A stretch of 64,000 nucleotides of DNA. Origin: Aggregatimonas sangjinii. GTDB lineage: Bacteria > Bacteroidota > Bacteroidia > Flavobacteriales > Flavobacteriaceae. Positions 37,021 through 46,367 of the stretch are shown here, piece after piece (the first letter of the stretch is position 1; the number at the start of each line of letters is the position of its first letter). Position numbers and translations under genes: made by a program. The notes beneath the pieces were generated by a model, which was given only the letters and a program-made list of their open reading frames with translations, had not been told where the DNA came from and did no database searches. The stretch lies in assembly GCF_005943945.1 (NCBI RefSeq), contig NZ_CP040710.1:3703501-3767500 (forward strand), in the 5' to 3' direction.

Positions 37021-38281
37021 ATTATGGGCCTCGACATACAAAGAGTTTTTACTCCTCACCCGCGATATCGGGGGCTTGGCTGTGTTGTTTCTTATGCCCT
37101 TGCTCCTAGTCATTACCATTACGGTAATTCAAGACAACACCTTTAAATCCATTCAGGCTGTCAAAATTCCGATGTTACTCGTCGATAATGACAAAGGAGC
37201 GGTGGCCCAAAACATTTCTGAAAGCCTTAGGGCATCGGAATTGTTCGAGCTAGTCGAAAATCAAAATGAGACCGAGGTACAGCGGTTGGTCCGCACTGGC
37301 GAATATAAAATGGCCATCGTTATTCCAGAAAACCTGTCCCGTGACCTCAATCTTAAAATCGAGGAAAATGTGGAAGGTATTCTGGCAAAATTCGGTATGG
37401 AAGAGGAGAACATCCCCATGGTCAAATCAAAATTGGAGCCCAAACAGGTAACCCTCTATTTTGATCCCGCTACACAACAAGCCTTTAAAAGCTCGGTGCG
37501 CAGTACCATCAACCAAATGATTTCGAAAATAGAAAGCCAAACGATCTACAAGGCCTTCCAGGAACAACTGACGGATGATGAGTCGGAAGTTATCTTCGAG
37601 ACCGACCAATTCATCACCTTTACCGAAATCGACCCAAGCAACGAAGCAAAACCGATTACCCCCAATTCAACCCAACACAATATTCCGGCATGGACGCTTT
37701 TCGCTATCTTTTTTATCATCTTGCCCCTGGGCATCAATATGGTAAACGAAAAAAATCAGGGAACCTTCGTACGGCTGCGTACCAATCCGGTATCCTATGC
37801 GACCGTTTTGGGCGGCAAAACCATCGTTTATCTTGGCGTAGCCCTAGTACAATTCGTATTGATGCTCTTGGTCGGAGTGTATCTCTTTCCTATGCTGGGA
37901 TTACCGCGATTAGAAATATCAGGTAGGTTACCGTTATTAGTTACAGTGGCTTTCTTTGCCGGTTTGGCGGCCGTCGGGCTTGGCTTACTATTAGGCACTA
38001 TCGCCAAAACACAAGAGCAATCGGCACCCTTCGCGGCAACATTCGTAGTGATCTTGGCGGCAATTGGTGGCGTATGGGTCCCCGTTTTCGCCATGCCGAA
38101 ATTCATGCAGCACCTATCGCAGTTATCACCTATGAATTGGGGGTTAAATGCCTTTTATGATGTATTTTTGCGCGATGTAGGGCTCGTCGAAATCGTTCCT
38201 GAAATCAGTTTACTCTTGTTCTTTTTTATTGTCGTAACGGCAATCGCCATCATTTATAACAAACGAAAAAATGCCGTCTAA
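37013..38281 (+). CDS. ABC-2 type permease
   Basis: This 422-residue membrane protein has one helix near residues 17-38, a large soluble loop (about 40-235), then five or six helices to the end. This is the typical topology of ABC-2 permeases of the YhgE/DrrB class. It overlaps the ATPase gene and the following thioesterase gene (11 bp). It forms the translocation channel of the cluster's exporter. The substrate is not deducible from sequence. Confidence 0.9.
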   Translation: MHKLWASTYKEFLLLTRDIGGLAVLFLMPLLLVITITVIQDNTFKSIQAVKIPMLLVDNDKGAVAQNISESLRASELFELVENQNETEVQRLVRTGEYKMAIVIPENLSRDLNLKIEENVEGILAKFGMEEENIPMVKSKLEPKQVTLYFDPATQQAFKSSVRSTINQMISKIESQTIYKAFQEQLTDDESEVIFETDQFITFTEIDPSNEAKPITPNSTQHNIPAWTLFAIFFIILPLGINMVNEKNQGTFVRLRTNPVSYATVLGGKTIVYLGVALVQFVLMLLVGVYLFPMLGLPRLEISGRLPLLVTVAFFAGLAAVGLGLLLGTIAKTQEQSAPFAATFVVILAAIGGVWVPVFAMPKFMQHLSQLSPMNWGLNAFYDVFLRDVGLVEIVPEISLLLFFFIVVTAIAIIYNKRKNAV

Positions 38282-38708
38282 TACACCGAAAGAAATTAGT
38301 TTTACCAGCGAAGTGCGTGTTCGTTTTGCAGAGGTCGACCCGCTGGGAATCGTTTGGCATGGCAACTATATTCAATATTTTGAGGATGGGCGCGAGGCCT
38401 TCGGGCGCCATCACGGCATTTCCTATCTCGACCAAAAAGACAGCAATTTTTCGACCCCTATCGTCGAGTCGAAATGTGAGCACAAACTTCCGCTGACCTA
38501 TGGCGATGTCGCTACCGTAAAAACGACCTATGTAGATTGTGAGGCGGCAAAGATGATTTTCACCTACGAAATCCTGAATCCACAAGGCCAAGTAGTCTGC
38601 AAAGGCAGGACCGTTCAAGTATTCGTAGCGCTAGGTGGGGAACTTTCCTTGGTTATTCCCGATTTTTTTATCGCATGGAAGAAAAAAGTAGGTCTACTGG
38701 ATGGATAA
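38271..38708 (+). CDS. Acyl-CoA/ACP thioesterase, 4HBT (YbgC-like)
   Basis: This 145-residue hot-dog thioesterase has the 4HBT active-site pattern D-P-L-G-I-V-W-H-G-N-Y (Asp23, His30). It would hydrolyse aryl- or acyl-thioesters, either as an editing enzyme or to release the polyene or fatty chain. It overlaps the permease gene by 11 bp and the following ketosynthase gene by 8 bp, so it is tightly co-translated. Homologues are frequent in flexirubin clusters. Confidence 0.88.
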   Translation: MPSNTPKEISFTSEVRVRFAEVDPLGIVWHGNYIQYFEDGREAFGRHHGISYLDQKDSNFSTPIVESKCEHKLPLTYGDVATVKTTYVDCEAAKMIFTYEILNPQGQVVCKGRTVQVFVALGGELSLVIPDFFIAWKKKVGLLDG

Positions 38709-39846
38709 GGTCTATCTCTCATACAACACTATTGTTTCCGCTTACGGATTGGATTCCGCTTCGGCTATTTCGCAAATCAAACAAGGGGTCTCCAGCTTAA
38801 AATTGACCGATGACAAAAATATTCTTCCCAATCCGTTTTATACCTCGAGATTGGAAGATGATATTATTGAAAAAGCATTCGCACAATTAGGACCGTCAGA
38901 AAAGATGACCCAGCTGGAACAGTTGATGGCAATTTCACTTTCCAAAACCATCAAAGCATCCGATATCGAATTGAATGAAAGGGTAGGCTTGATCATTTCT
39001 ACCACCAAAGGGAATATCGACACCTTGGAAAGCGGCAACTCGTTCTCCAAAGAACGCGCCTACCTTTCAGTTCTGGGAAAAAAACTAACCTATTTTTTCG
39101 GTTTTCAAAACGATGCTTTGGTGCTCTCGAATGCCTGCGTCTCCGGAGTGTTGGCCATAGCCATAGCCAAACGATTTGTTGAACAGGGTAAGTACGACCA
39201 TGTTTTTGTCGTGGGAGGTGATTTAGTTACACAATTCATACTATCTGGCTTTAATGCTTTTCAAGCCTTGAGCGATGAGATTTGTCGCCCATACTGCAAA
39301 ACCAGGACCGGCATCAACATCGGCGAGGTTGCGGCTAGCGCTTTCGTAACAAAAGATGTACAACGATTGAGCGAGGAGGCCGTTGAAATACTAGGGGAAG
39401 CATCCCGCAACGATGCGAACCACATCTCCGGCCCTTCGAGAACCGGAGAAGGATTGCACCGAAGCATACAAGCCGCCCTGGCCCAAGCTGATCTTACCCC
39501 AGACGCCATCGATTATGTGTCCGGCCATGGCACCGCTACGCTATTCAATGATGAGATGGAGGCCATTGCCTTCAATAGGTCTGGCCTACAAGACACCCCA
39601 CTCAACAGTTTAAAGGGATATTTCGGGCATACGCTGGGCGCATCCGGACTTTTAGAGACCATCATTGGCATGCATTCCTTACACCAAAACATACTTTTTT
39701 CGAATTTAGGCTTTCAGGAACTCGGTGTTTCGGAACCTTTGAACATTATTCAAAAAACAACCCCGACCACCTTGAAAACTTTTTTAAAAACCGCATCCGG
39801 TTTTGGCGGTTGTAATACCGCCGCAATCTTCAAAAAAGTGAACTAA
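38701..39846 (+). CDS. Beta-ketoacyl synthase
   Basis: This 381-residue ketosynthase keeps the full catalytic set: Cys146 in LSNACVSGV, His276 in SGHGTAT and His310 in KGYFGHTLGASG. It differs from the other family members in the cluster by SGHGT in place of NAHGT and by a more divergent N-terminal third. It should condense ACP-bound substrates, but which half of the pigment it serves cannot be told. It overlaps the thioesterase gene; the next gene starts after 66 bp. Confidence 0.88.
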   Translation: MDKVYLSYNTIVSAYGLDSASAISQIKQGVSSLKLTDDKNILPNPFYTSRLEDDIIEKAFAQLGPSEKMTQLEQLMAISLSKTIKASDIELNERVGLIISTTKGNIDTLESGNSFSKERAYLSVLGKKLTYFFGFQNDALVLSNACVSGVLAIAIAKRFVEQGKYDHVFVVGGDLVTQFILSGFNAFQALSDEICRPYCKTRTGINIGEVAASAFVTKDVQRLSEEAVEILGEASRNDANHISGPSRTGEGLHRSIQAALAQADLTPDAIDYVSGHGTATLFNDEMEAIAFNRSGLQDTPLNSLKGYFGHTLGASGLLETIIGMHSLHQNILFSNLGFQELGVSEPLNIIQKTTPTTLKTFLKTASGFGGCNTAAIFKKVN

Positions 39847-39912
39847 TGCATGATATACAGCACATTACTTCTTAAATTCACACCTGAGAAATTCTTTCTG
39901 AAAACCTAGCAT

Positions 39913-40974
39913 ATGTTAACAAAACCAATGAGAGCGTTCGAAGCGCTGCAAGAAGCCCAGAAAATAGCTCTCGCCCCCTTTATTTTTCAGACCGTAGTAG
40001 CACTCAAGAAGTTAGGCATACTTAACTTTATTTTTGACAATAATGCCAAGGGAGGGGTAAACATCGAAGAAATTTCAACGGCCTTATCCCTTAGTGAATA
40101 CGGCCTAGGTGTTTTACTGGAAATGGCGGAAAGCGCGAACGTCGTCTCTAAAGATGACTCAGACCGCTATGAATTGACGAAAACCGGTTATTTTCTAAAC
40201 TACAATCCGGTAACCGGGGTCAATATCGATTTCACGAATGAAATCTGTTATAAGGGGCTTTTTCACTTAAAGGATTCCATAGAAAAGGGCCATCCCGAGG
40301 GCTTAAAAGAATTGGGTGATTGGCCAAATATATACCATGGCCTATCGCAATTGAACCATAATGAACAAAAGGCTTGGTTCTCGTTCGACCACTATTATTC
40401 CGATGAAATATTTCAAGTGGCCTTGGATACGCTATTCCAAAAGAAACCAAAGGTCGTATATGACATTGGCGGAAATACAGGAAAATTCGCGGTCGCCTGT
40501 TGTACTTCCGACCCTGATATCAAAGTTCACATCTTCGATTTACCTGGGCAGTTGGCAAAAGCACTTGCCAATGCCGAGTCCAAAGGTTTTGCAGACCGTA
40601 TTACAGGTACCGAAATTGACTGGTTATCGGAGAACCCGCAGATTCCCAAGGGTGCCGACACTATTTGGATGTGTCAGTTTCTAGACTGTTTTTCAAAGGA
40701 GGAAATCGCCAAAATCCTGAGCGTTGCGGTTATGGCCATGGATGCCGAAACCGATTTGATCATTATCGAAACTTTTACCGACCGTCAGAAATTTGGCAGT
40801 GCAAAGCTCGTTCTTGAAGCCACTTCACTATATTTTACCGCCTTGGCGAACGGAAACAGTAAGATGTACAAGTCAAGTGAATTCGAAACCCTTATCTCCG
40901 AAGCCGGATTGCTGATCACAGCCGATAGGCCGCTAGGGGAATACCATACCGTGCTAAGGTGCAAAAAAGCGTAA
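39913..40974 (+). CDS. O-methyltransferase, winged-helix SAM-dependent type
   Basis: This 353-residue protein has an N-terminal winged-helix dimerisation domain (about 20-105) followed by a SAM-binding Rossmann fold. Motif I is VVYDIGGNTGKF (about 181-192), and an acidic loop IFDLPGQL lies at about 207-214. It looks like plant- and actinobacterial-type small-molecule O-methyltransferases. In this cluster it may methylate the phenol or another oxygen of the aryl ring or resorcinol. The target is inferred. It is 66 bp after the ketosynthase gene, with no clear separate promoter. Confidence 0.85.
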   Translation: MLTKPMRAFEALQEAQKIALAPFIFQTVVALKKLGILNFIFDNNAKGGVNIEEISTALSLSEYGLGVLLEMAESANVVSKDDSDRYELTKTGYFLNYNPVTGVNIDFTNEICYKGLFHLKDSIEKGHPEGLKELGDWPNIYHGLSQLNHNEQKAWFSFDHYYSDEIFQVALDTLFQKKPKVVYDIGGNTGKFAVACCTSDPDIKVHIFDLPGQLAKALANAESKGFADRITGTEIDWLSENPQIPKGADTIWMCQFLDCFSKEEIAKILSVAVMAMDAETDLIIIETFTDRQKFGSAKLVLEATSLYFTALANGNSKMYKSSEFETLISEAGLLITADRPLGEYHTVLRCKKA

Positions 40975-40979
40975 ATGAT

Positions 40980-41573
40980 ATGGCCGCCTCAGCGTACATA
41001 CAAGACTATTGCCACATCAGGGATTCTAAAATCGCGGTAAATGGCGAAACCATTTTTAAGGGGGATACCGAAGATTTTCCATCATTTATCAAAGCCGCAT
41101 ATAAGGCACTCGACACCGACTATGGAAAGTTTTTCAAGATGGACCATTTAAGCAAACTGGCATTCATCGCCAGTGATTTGTTGTTGCACAATGAAAAGGA
41201 AAAAAACATGGCTTTGGTTCTTTCAAACAGGGCGGGCAGCCTAGACACCGACCGCAAGCACCATTCAAGTATGGCCGATTATCCCAGCCCAGCGGTATTC
41301 GTTTACACCTTGCCCAATATCTGTTTGGGCGAGATCAGTATCAAACATCGCCTTTATTCGGAGAATGCTTTTTTTGTTTTCGACCGCTTTAATGCCGATG
41401 CGCTTTTTGACTATGCCAATGTGCTCCTGGACTCCCAAAAAGCGGAAAAAGTACTTTGCGGCTGGGTGGATATGGATGAAGGAAAATATGATGGCTTTTT
41501 GTACGTTGTATCAAAGAATGGTATTTTTACACATTCAACCGAAGAAATCAATCGATTATACCAAACCCCATGA
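40980..41573 (+). CDS. Short ketosynthase N-terminal-like protein, no active-site Cys seen
   Basis: This protein is about 197 residues from the ATG at 40980. A 40959 ATG overlaps the methyltransferase gene and is less likely. It resembles the N-terminal half of a ketosynthase, with the pattern MALVLSNRAGSLDTD near residues 75-90, but is far too short to be active. The segment LPNICLGEIS (about 107-116) holds a Cys but without the usual A-C-S-S context. Proteins of this kind accompany aryl-polyene ketosynthases and may be structural or acyl-binding partners. It overlaps the following ACP gene by 4 bp. Confidence 0.7.
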   Translation: MAASAYIQDYCHIRDSKIAVNGETIFKGDTEDFPSFIKAAYKALDTDYGKFFKMDHLSKLAFIASDLLLHNEKEKNMALVLSNRAGSLDTDRKHHSSMADYPSPAVFVYTLPNICLGEISIKHRLYSENAFFVFDRFNADALFDYANVLLDSQKAEKVLCGWVDMDEGKYDGFLYVVSKNGIFTHSTEEINRLYQTP

Positions 41574-41824
41574 GCGATCTGAAACTAGAACTAAAGGAAA
41601 AAATCATTGAGCAGCTGAACTTAGAAGATGTTTCAGTTGCGGAAATAGGTGATACCGATCAACTGTTCGGTGATGGTTTGGGTCTTGATTCTATTGATGC
41701 CTTGGAACTGATTGTAATGCTCGACAAAGATTATGGCATTAAATTGGCCGACCCCAAAGAGGGTCGAAAGATTTTTGAATCGGTTGAGACCATGGCAAAT
41801 TATATTACGGCCCACCGCTCTTAG
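41570..41824 (+). CDS. Acyl carrier protein 2
   Basis: This 84-residue carrier protein has the phosphopantetheine site GLDSIDALEL (Ser41). It overlaps the short ketosynthase-like gene and precedes the KS/CLF pair by about 120 bp. It is distinct in sequence from the first ACP in the cluster, so the two may serve the polyene and the resorcinol branches. That split is inferred only. Confidence 0.9.
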   Translation: MSDLKLELKEKIIEQLNLEDVSVAEIGDTDQLFGDGLGLDSIDALELIVMLDKDYGIKLADPKEGRKIFESVETMANYITAHRS

Positions 41825-41944
41825 ACCCTAATATTTATGGTATTCCAGCACCCCATATCTTTTGGGATGAAATGCGCACATCATGAACTCAAAAAACATT
41901 CGATATTCGTATTTTTACCAATAGGTTATCTTTTGAACTAGACT

Positions 41945-43144
41945 ATGGGAAAAGGTGTTGCGATTACGGGCATGGGTATTATTTCCGCCATTGGGAACAA
42001 TGTACAGGAGAACTACGAATCCCTTCTCAATTCAAGAACGGGAATCTCCAAAATTTCCAAAATTGACACCATACATAAAGATGACATCTTAGTCGGTGAA
42101 ATTTCTACAACCAACTCCACATTTGAAGCGCAATTGGGCCTGGAGGAAAATTCCTGGTCTCGAACTTCGTTATTAGGTGTTATTGCCGCAAAAGAGGCAG
42201 TTCAGCAAGCGGGCGTCTCCGATATCAATGATTGCCGAACGGGTTTGATTTCAGGCACCACGGTTGGAGGAATGGACAAATCGGAAGAATATTTTTATGA
42301 TTACTTCGAACGGGACACCGCTTGGAAATTCATCAACACCCTGCATGCAGGCGATTCTACCCAAAAAATTGCAGATAGCCTCGGGCTTGAAGAGAGCTTT
42401 GTAACCACTATTAGCACCGCCTGTTCTTCGGCGGCAAATGCCATAATGCTTGGAGCGCGTATGATCAAGGCCGGTGAACTGGATCGTGTGGTCGTGGGCG
42501 GCTCCGACGCTCTTTCAAAATTTACGATCAACGGCTTCAAGACACTAATGATCCTCTCCGAATCCTATAATACCCCCTTCGATGATAATCGAAAGGGACT
42601 TAACCTGGGAGAGGCGGCCGCATTCTTGGTTTTGGAATCCGACGCTATCGTTTCCCGCGACAACAAAGAAATTTTGGCTTATGTAAAGGGGTACGGGAAC
42701 GCGAACGACGCCCATCACCAAACGGCATCCTCCGACAATGGCGACGGTGCTGTTTTAGCGATGCGAAAAGCACTTAAAATCGCTGAATTGGAGCCTGACG
42801 CGATAGACTATGTTAATGCCCACGGCACGGCGACCCCGAACAACGATTTGTCGGAAGGTCGCGCCATGCTACGCGTTTTTGATGGTCAGGTACCTGAATT
42901 CAGCTCTACCAAGGCGTTTACCGGGCATACCCTGGCAGTGGCAGGTGCGGTAGAGGCTGTGTATTCCGTTTTGGCCTTGCAGAACAATATGGTGTTTCCC
43001 AACCTTAATTTTAAAACTCCCATGCAAGAGTTCGACCTGCTTCCCGAAGTGGCCTTAAAAGAAAAAGAATTGAACGTAATCCTATCCAACTCCTTCGGAT
43101 TCGGAGGAAACTGCACCACCCTATTATTTTCAAAAGAGGCCTAA
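41945..43144 (+). CDS. Beta-ketoacyl synthase, KS subunit of a KS/CLF pair
   Basis: This 399-residue ketosynthase has Cys160 in ISTACSSAAN, His293 in VNAHGTATPNND and His328 in KAFTGHTL, a complete triad. The gene ends on the first base of the next gene, which encodes a homologue without the Cys. This is the classic KS/chain-length-factor arrangement found in type II systems and as ApeO/ApeC in aryl-polyene clusters. The pair should extend the aryl polyene. A 120-bp gap upstream may hold a promoter, but I see no clean consensus. Confidence 0.9.
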   Translation: MGKGVAITGMGIISAIGNNVQENYESLLNSRTGISKISKIDTIHKDDILVGEISTTNSTFEAQLGLEENSWSRTSLLGVIAAKEAVQQAGVSDINDCRTGLISGTTVGGMDKSEEYFYDYFERDTAWKFINTLHAGDSTQKIADSLGLEESFVTTISTACSSAANAIMLGARMIKAGELDRVVVGGSDALSKFTINGFKTLMILSESYNTPFDDNRKGLNLGEAAAFLVLESDAIVSRDNKEILAYVKGYGNANDAHHQTASSDNGDGAVLAMRKALKIAELEPDAIDYVNAHGTATPNNDLSEGRAMLRVFDGQVPEFSSTKAFTGHTLAVAGAVEAVYSVLALQNNMVFPNLNFKTPMQEFDLLPEVALKEKELNVILSNSFGFGGNCTTLLFSKEA

Positions 43145-44208
43145 TGAAAAAAATATACATCAATAGCGTTGGTTCGGTCTCCCCCCAAAAGACTTTTGAC
43201 AATTCCGATTTCCTGGAAGAAGTCGTCTATCACGACACCAATGTCATGAAGGTAATTGACCCCAACTACAAAGACTATATTCCTCCTGCGGCCGCACGGC
43301 GTATGGCAAAGGGCATTAAAATGAGCACGGTGGCCTCCAGAACCGCTTTAAATGAAGCAGGTCTCGAAAATGTAGATGCCATTATGGTCGGTACGGGTTT
43401 GGGCTGCATTGGCGACTCGGCAAAATTCGTTGGTGATATTATCGACAATAACGAACAATTTTTAACCCCTACCCGCTTTATCCAATCGTCGCACAACACG
43501 GTTTCGGGTCAGATTGCCTTGGCCATAGGATGTACCGGTTACAATTTTACCTACGTAAATGCATCCGTTTCTTTTGAATCCTGCCTGATCGATGCCATCC
43601 TTCAGCTGCGAACGAACGAAGCCCGAAATATGCTGGTCGGAGGTGTCGACGAAATAGCCGACCACCATGTTCGAAGTCACCAACTCATCCAACATATTAA
43701 AAATGAACCTGTAGCTGCCCAAAAATTGCTTGAAAGCGACACCAAAGGCTGTATTACTTCGGAAGGCGCCAATTTTTTTGTGCTTTCGGATGAAAAGCAA
43801 CCGACTACCTATGCGGAATTGGTAGCGGTAAAAACATTCAACACCCTATCCAAAGACCGGCTTGCAATCGTTGTGTCTGATTTTCTTTCTGAAAACGACA
43901 TGGGACCCGAAGAAGTCGATATGGTCATATTGGGCAACAATGGCGATGTTGATTTTGACGGATACTATTCCATCTTAAGCGAAGGTATGTTCGAGAATAC
44001 CTGTCAACTCTACTACAAACACCTATCCGGGGAGTTCGATACTGCGGCAAGCTTTGCCTTTTGGCTGGGCGCTAAAATCCTGAAATCACAGTCCATCCCT
44101 GAAGCCGTAAAGTTGAATTCCATCGTGCCTGACCGTTTGAAGAATATCTTACTTTACAATCAGTACCGAGGGGAAAACCATACCCTTACGCTACTTCGCC
44201 AATGTTAA
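43144..44208 (+). CDS. Chain-length-factor-like ketosynthase homologue
   Basis: This 354-residue thiolase-fold protein is shorter than its neighbour. The active-site region reads NASVSFESCLIDA (about 139-151), so the nucleophilic Cys is replaced (Val or Ser at that position, with a Cys a few residues later). A second catalytic His is also not evident. This suits a chain length factor that heterodimerises with the preceding KS. It overlaps the KS gene by one base and the deacetylase gene by 7 bp. Confidence 0.82.
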   Translation: MKKIYINSVGSVSPQKTFDNSDFLEEVVYHDTNVMKVIDPNYKDYIPPAAARRMAKGIKMSTVASRTALNEAGLENVDAIMVGTGLGCIGDSAKFVGDIIDNNEQFLTPTRFIQSSHNTVSGQIALAIGCTGYNFTYVNASVSFESCLIDAILQLRTNEARNMLVGGVDEIADHHVRSHQLIQHIKNEPVAAQKLLESDTKGCITSEGANFFVLSDEKQPTTYAELVAVKTFNTLSKDRLAIVVSDFLSENDMGPEEVDMVILGNNGDVDFDGYYSILSEGMFENTCQLYYKHLSGEFDTAASFAFWLGAKILKSQSIPEAVKLNSIVPDRLKNILLYNQYRGENHTLTLLRQC

Positions 44209-44981
44209 GACGTAGCGTGGTCAATAGCGTCACGATCATTCTTCTAGTAACATTTCTGGCGCTTTATTTTATTCTTGATGTGAAATGGTGGGGGTTGGTA
44301 TTCCTTGTTCTCTTCGCTTGGTTTTGGATTACGCTTTTGGGTTCCTTTCTTATTCGATGGAACTACCATTTCGTATCGCTACATTCAAATAAGACTATTC
44401 CTGAGCCCTATGTGTCCATTACCTTCGATGATGGACCTAATGACCGATTTACCCCACGTATACTCGACCTACTTCAAAAACACAATGCCAAAGCTACGTT
44501 TTTCTGTATCGGGCAGCAGATAGCCAAACACCCCGAAATCCTTAAACGGATTATCGCTGAAGGACATGCTATCGGAAACCATACCTATACCCATTCCAAA
44601 GCGTTCGGTTTTTTCGGATTGGCCAGAGTAAAGTCAGAACTGCAAAAAACAAATGCGTTGATCAAAGACCTTACCGGTTTGCAAATGAATCTTTACCGAC
44701 CCGCATTTGCCGTAACGAATCCGAAAATCGAGAAGGCAGTTAAAGCCTTGAATCTCTTTTCTATCGGATGGAATGTTCGCTCATTGGACACTACCCCACG
44801 ATCGGAAAAGAGGGTCCTAAAGCGCATTACCTCGAAAATCTCCAAAGGTGATATTGTACTACTGCACGATACGAGCGATAAAACGATAGCCGTTTTGGAA
44901 CAGTTATTGTTATTTTTGGAGGAGAAAAAGCTACGTTCGGTCTCTGTAGACCAATTGTTGAACATTAAAGCCTATGCATAA
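44202..44981 (+). CDS. Polysaccharide deacetylase-like (NodB) protein, membrane anchored
   Basis: This 259-residue protein has two N-terminal helices (about 8-25 and 29-50), then a NodB homology domain: ITFDDGPN (about 73-80, Asp76/Asp77), H-x3-H in GNHTYTHS (His127, His131), Y-R-P (about 166) and a catalytic-His-like VLLHDTS at about 225-231. The metal triad is complete. The family removes acetyl groups from amino sugars or cuts C-N bonds. In pigment clusters its role is not known. It overlaps both neighbours by a few bases. Confidence 0.85.
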   Translation: MLRRSVVNSVTIILLVTFLALYFILDVKWWGLVFLVLFAWFWITLLGSFLIRWNYHFVSLHSNKTIPEPYVSITFDDGPNDRFTPRILDLLQKHNAKATFFCIGQQIAKHPEILKRIIAEGHAIGNHTYTHSKAFGFFGLARVKSELQKTNALIKDLTGLQMNLYRPAFAVTNPKIEKAVKALNLFSIGWNVRSLDTTPRSEKRVLKRITSKISKGDIVLLHDTSDKTIAVLEQLLLFLEEKKLRSVSVDQLLNIKAYA

Positions 44982-45639
44982 GTCATTCACCTTACCTTCC
45001 GTTGTTCCTACAAAGTGGAGCATTTGCCTACTGGTTCTTTGTTCCCTTTTAAGCACAACGGTCCTGTCGGCACAAACCAAGATGAATACTGCCGATGCGG
45101 TTGCCTTACGCCAGAAAGTGAAAGAACAAGCGGAAAGTACAAAGACGGTCAGCAGCGATTTCAAACAGTTCAAGCATTTGGATTTCCTATCCAACGACAT
45201 TGAATCTAATGGCAAGCTCTTCTTTAAGGCTCCGGATTTGGTCAAATGGGAATATACCGAACCCTTCGCCTATTCGATCCTGTTCAAAAACCAAACATTG
45301 TATATCAACGATGATGGAAATAAAAGCAATATGGATGTCGGTTCGAACAAGATATTCAAACAATTGAACGAATTGATCACTTCCAGCATTCGAGGAGATA
45401 TGTTCGATGAGGAACAGTTTACGATATCCTATTTTACGAAAGATGAGGATAACCTGGTGTATTTTTTACCAAAGGACGAACAGTTTGCCGAATTTATCAA
45501 AGCGTTTCATATTACCTTCAATACCAATGGGGAAGTCGATGAAGTAAAAATGATAGAACCCTCTGGAGACTACACGCAGATACTTTTCAGCAACAGGATT
45601 CTGAACCAACCCCTCTCCGATGCGGATTTTGCTCAGTAG
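44974..45639 (+). CDS. LolA-like outer-membrane lipid/lipoprotein carrier
   Basis: This 221-residue protein has a long signal peptide (about residues 1-34, cut near LSAQ) and the LolA-type fold pattern (about 50-215), with GKLFFKAPDLVKWEYTEPF at about 76-94. Unlike its downstream neighbour it has no lipobox. In aryl-polyene clusters a LolA-like protein carries the lipid-linked product across the periplasm, and this is the likely role. It overlaps the deacetylase gene by 8 bp and the next gene by 20 bp. Confidence 0.85.
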   Translation: MHKSFTLPSVVPTKWSICLLVLCSLLSTTVLSAQTKMNTADAVALRQKVKEQAESTKTVSSDFKQFKHLDFLSNDIESNGKLFFKAPDLVKWEYTEPFAYSILFKNQTLYINDDGNKSNMDVGSNKIFKQLNELITSSIRGDMFDEEQFTISYFTKDEDNLVYFLPKDEQFAEFIKAFHITFNTNGEVDEVKMIEPSGDYTQILFSNRILNQPLSDADFAQ

Positions 45640-46228
45640 TCTGCTATTGCTATTGGTAGGATGTGCCTCCTACCCAGTGAAAAACGGATTTTCACCATCA
45701 GCCGAGAATCCGGTACAAAACATAAACCCCTATTTTTCGGATACCTCCAAAGATTATGTATACAAAGCTAAAATCGAGGCTTTCGACAAGACCTTTGGCG
45801 GTATTTTGGCGGTCAAAAAAATCGGGCAATCACATCACCGTTTGGCCTTTACCACAGAAATGGGAAATACGCTATTCGATTTTACTTTTCGGAATGGTAC
45901 TTTTAAGGTGAATCGAATTTTAAAAGACTTGGACAAGAAACTACTTATTAATATACTTAAAAGGGATTTCCTTGCCTTGATTACGGAAAATCCAAAAAAT
46001 ATTAAAATGTTCGAAAAGGGGGCAAAAATGCTTCAAAACGGACTTATTTTAAACAAAAAACACTATTATTTACTTGAAAACGGTCGTTTAGCGCAAATTA
46101 TTAGAACCGGAAACGGTAAAGTCAAGGTGGCACATCATTTTTCGGGAATTAATGATACTAGTGCGGAAAACATTGTGATAGAGCACGAGAACATCAAACT
46201 AAAAATAACGCTCAACGCCATCAATTAA
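45620..46228 (+). CDS. Lipoprotein of unknown function after the LolA-like gene
   Basis: This 202-residue lipoprotein has a signal ending in Leu-Val-Gly-Cys15. The mature part has strands typical of a beta-rich lipid-binding protein (about 70-115 and 150-200) and no catalytic motif. Its position right after a LolA-like gene suggests a LolB-like or other outer-membrane acceptor role, as inference. Its start lies inside the LolA-like gene (20-bp overlap). A 139-bp gap follows, without a clear promoter. Confidence 0.72.
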   Translation: MRILLSSLLLLLVGCASYPVKNGFSPSAENPVQNINPYFSDTSKDYVYKAKIEAFDKTFGGILAVKKIGQSHHRLAFTTEMGNTLFDFTFRNGTFKVNRILKDLDKKLLINILKRDFLALITENPKNIKMFEKGAKMLQNGLILNKKHYYLLENGRLAQIIRTGNGKVKVAHHFSGINDTSAENIVIEHENIKLKITLNAIN

Positions 46229-46367
46229 TACAAGCTAGAAGATTGGGGACAATATGCATTTTGATATTATTATAGAAAAAATATCGTCCTTTGTCTCAGA
46301 GTCCCAAGTCAATATTTTGACCGTGGTTTTTTTTATGTGAGCCAAGATGGAATTTAAATGAACAATT

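Noticed and set aside
43144-44208. Cys-less ketosynthase as a pseudogene
   Set aside because: The frame is intact, coupled to its KS neighbour, and the missing Cys is expected of a chain-length factor.
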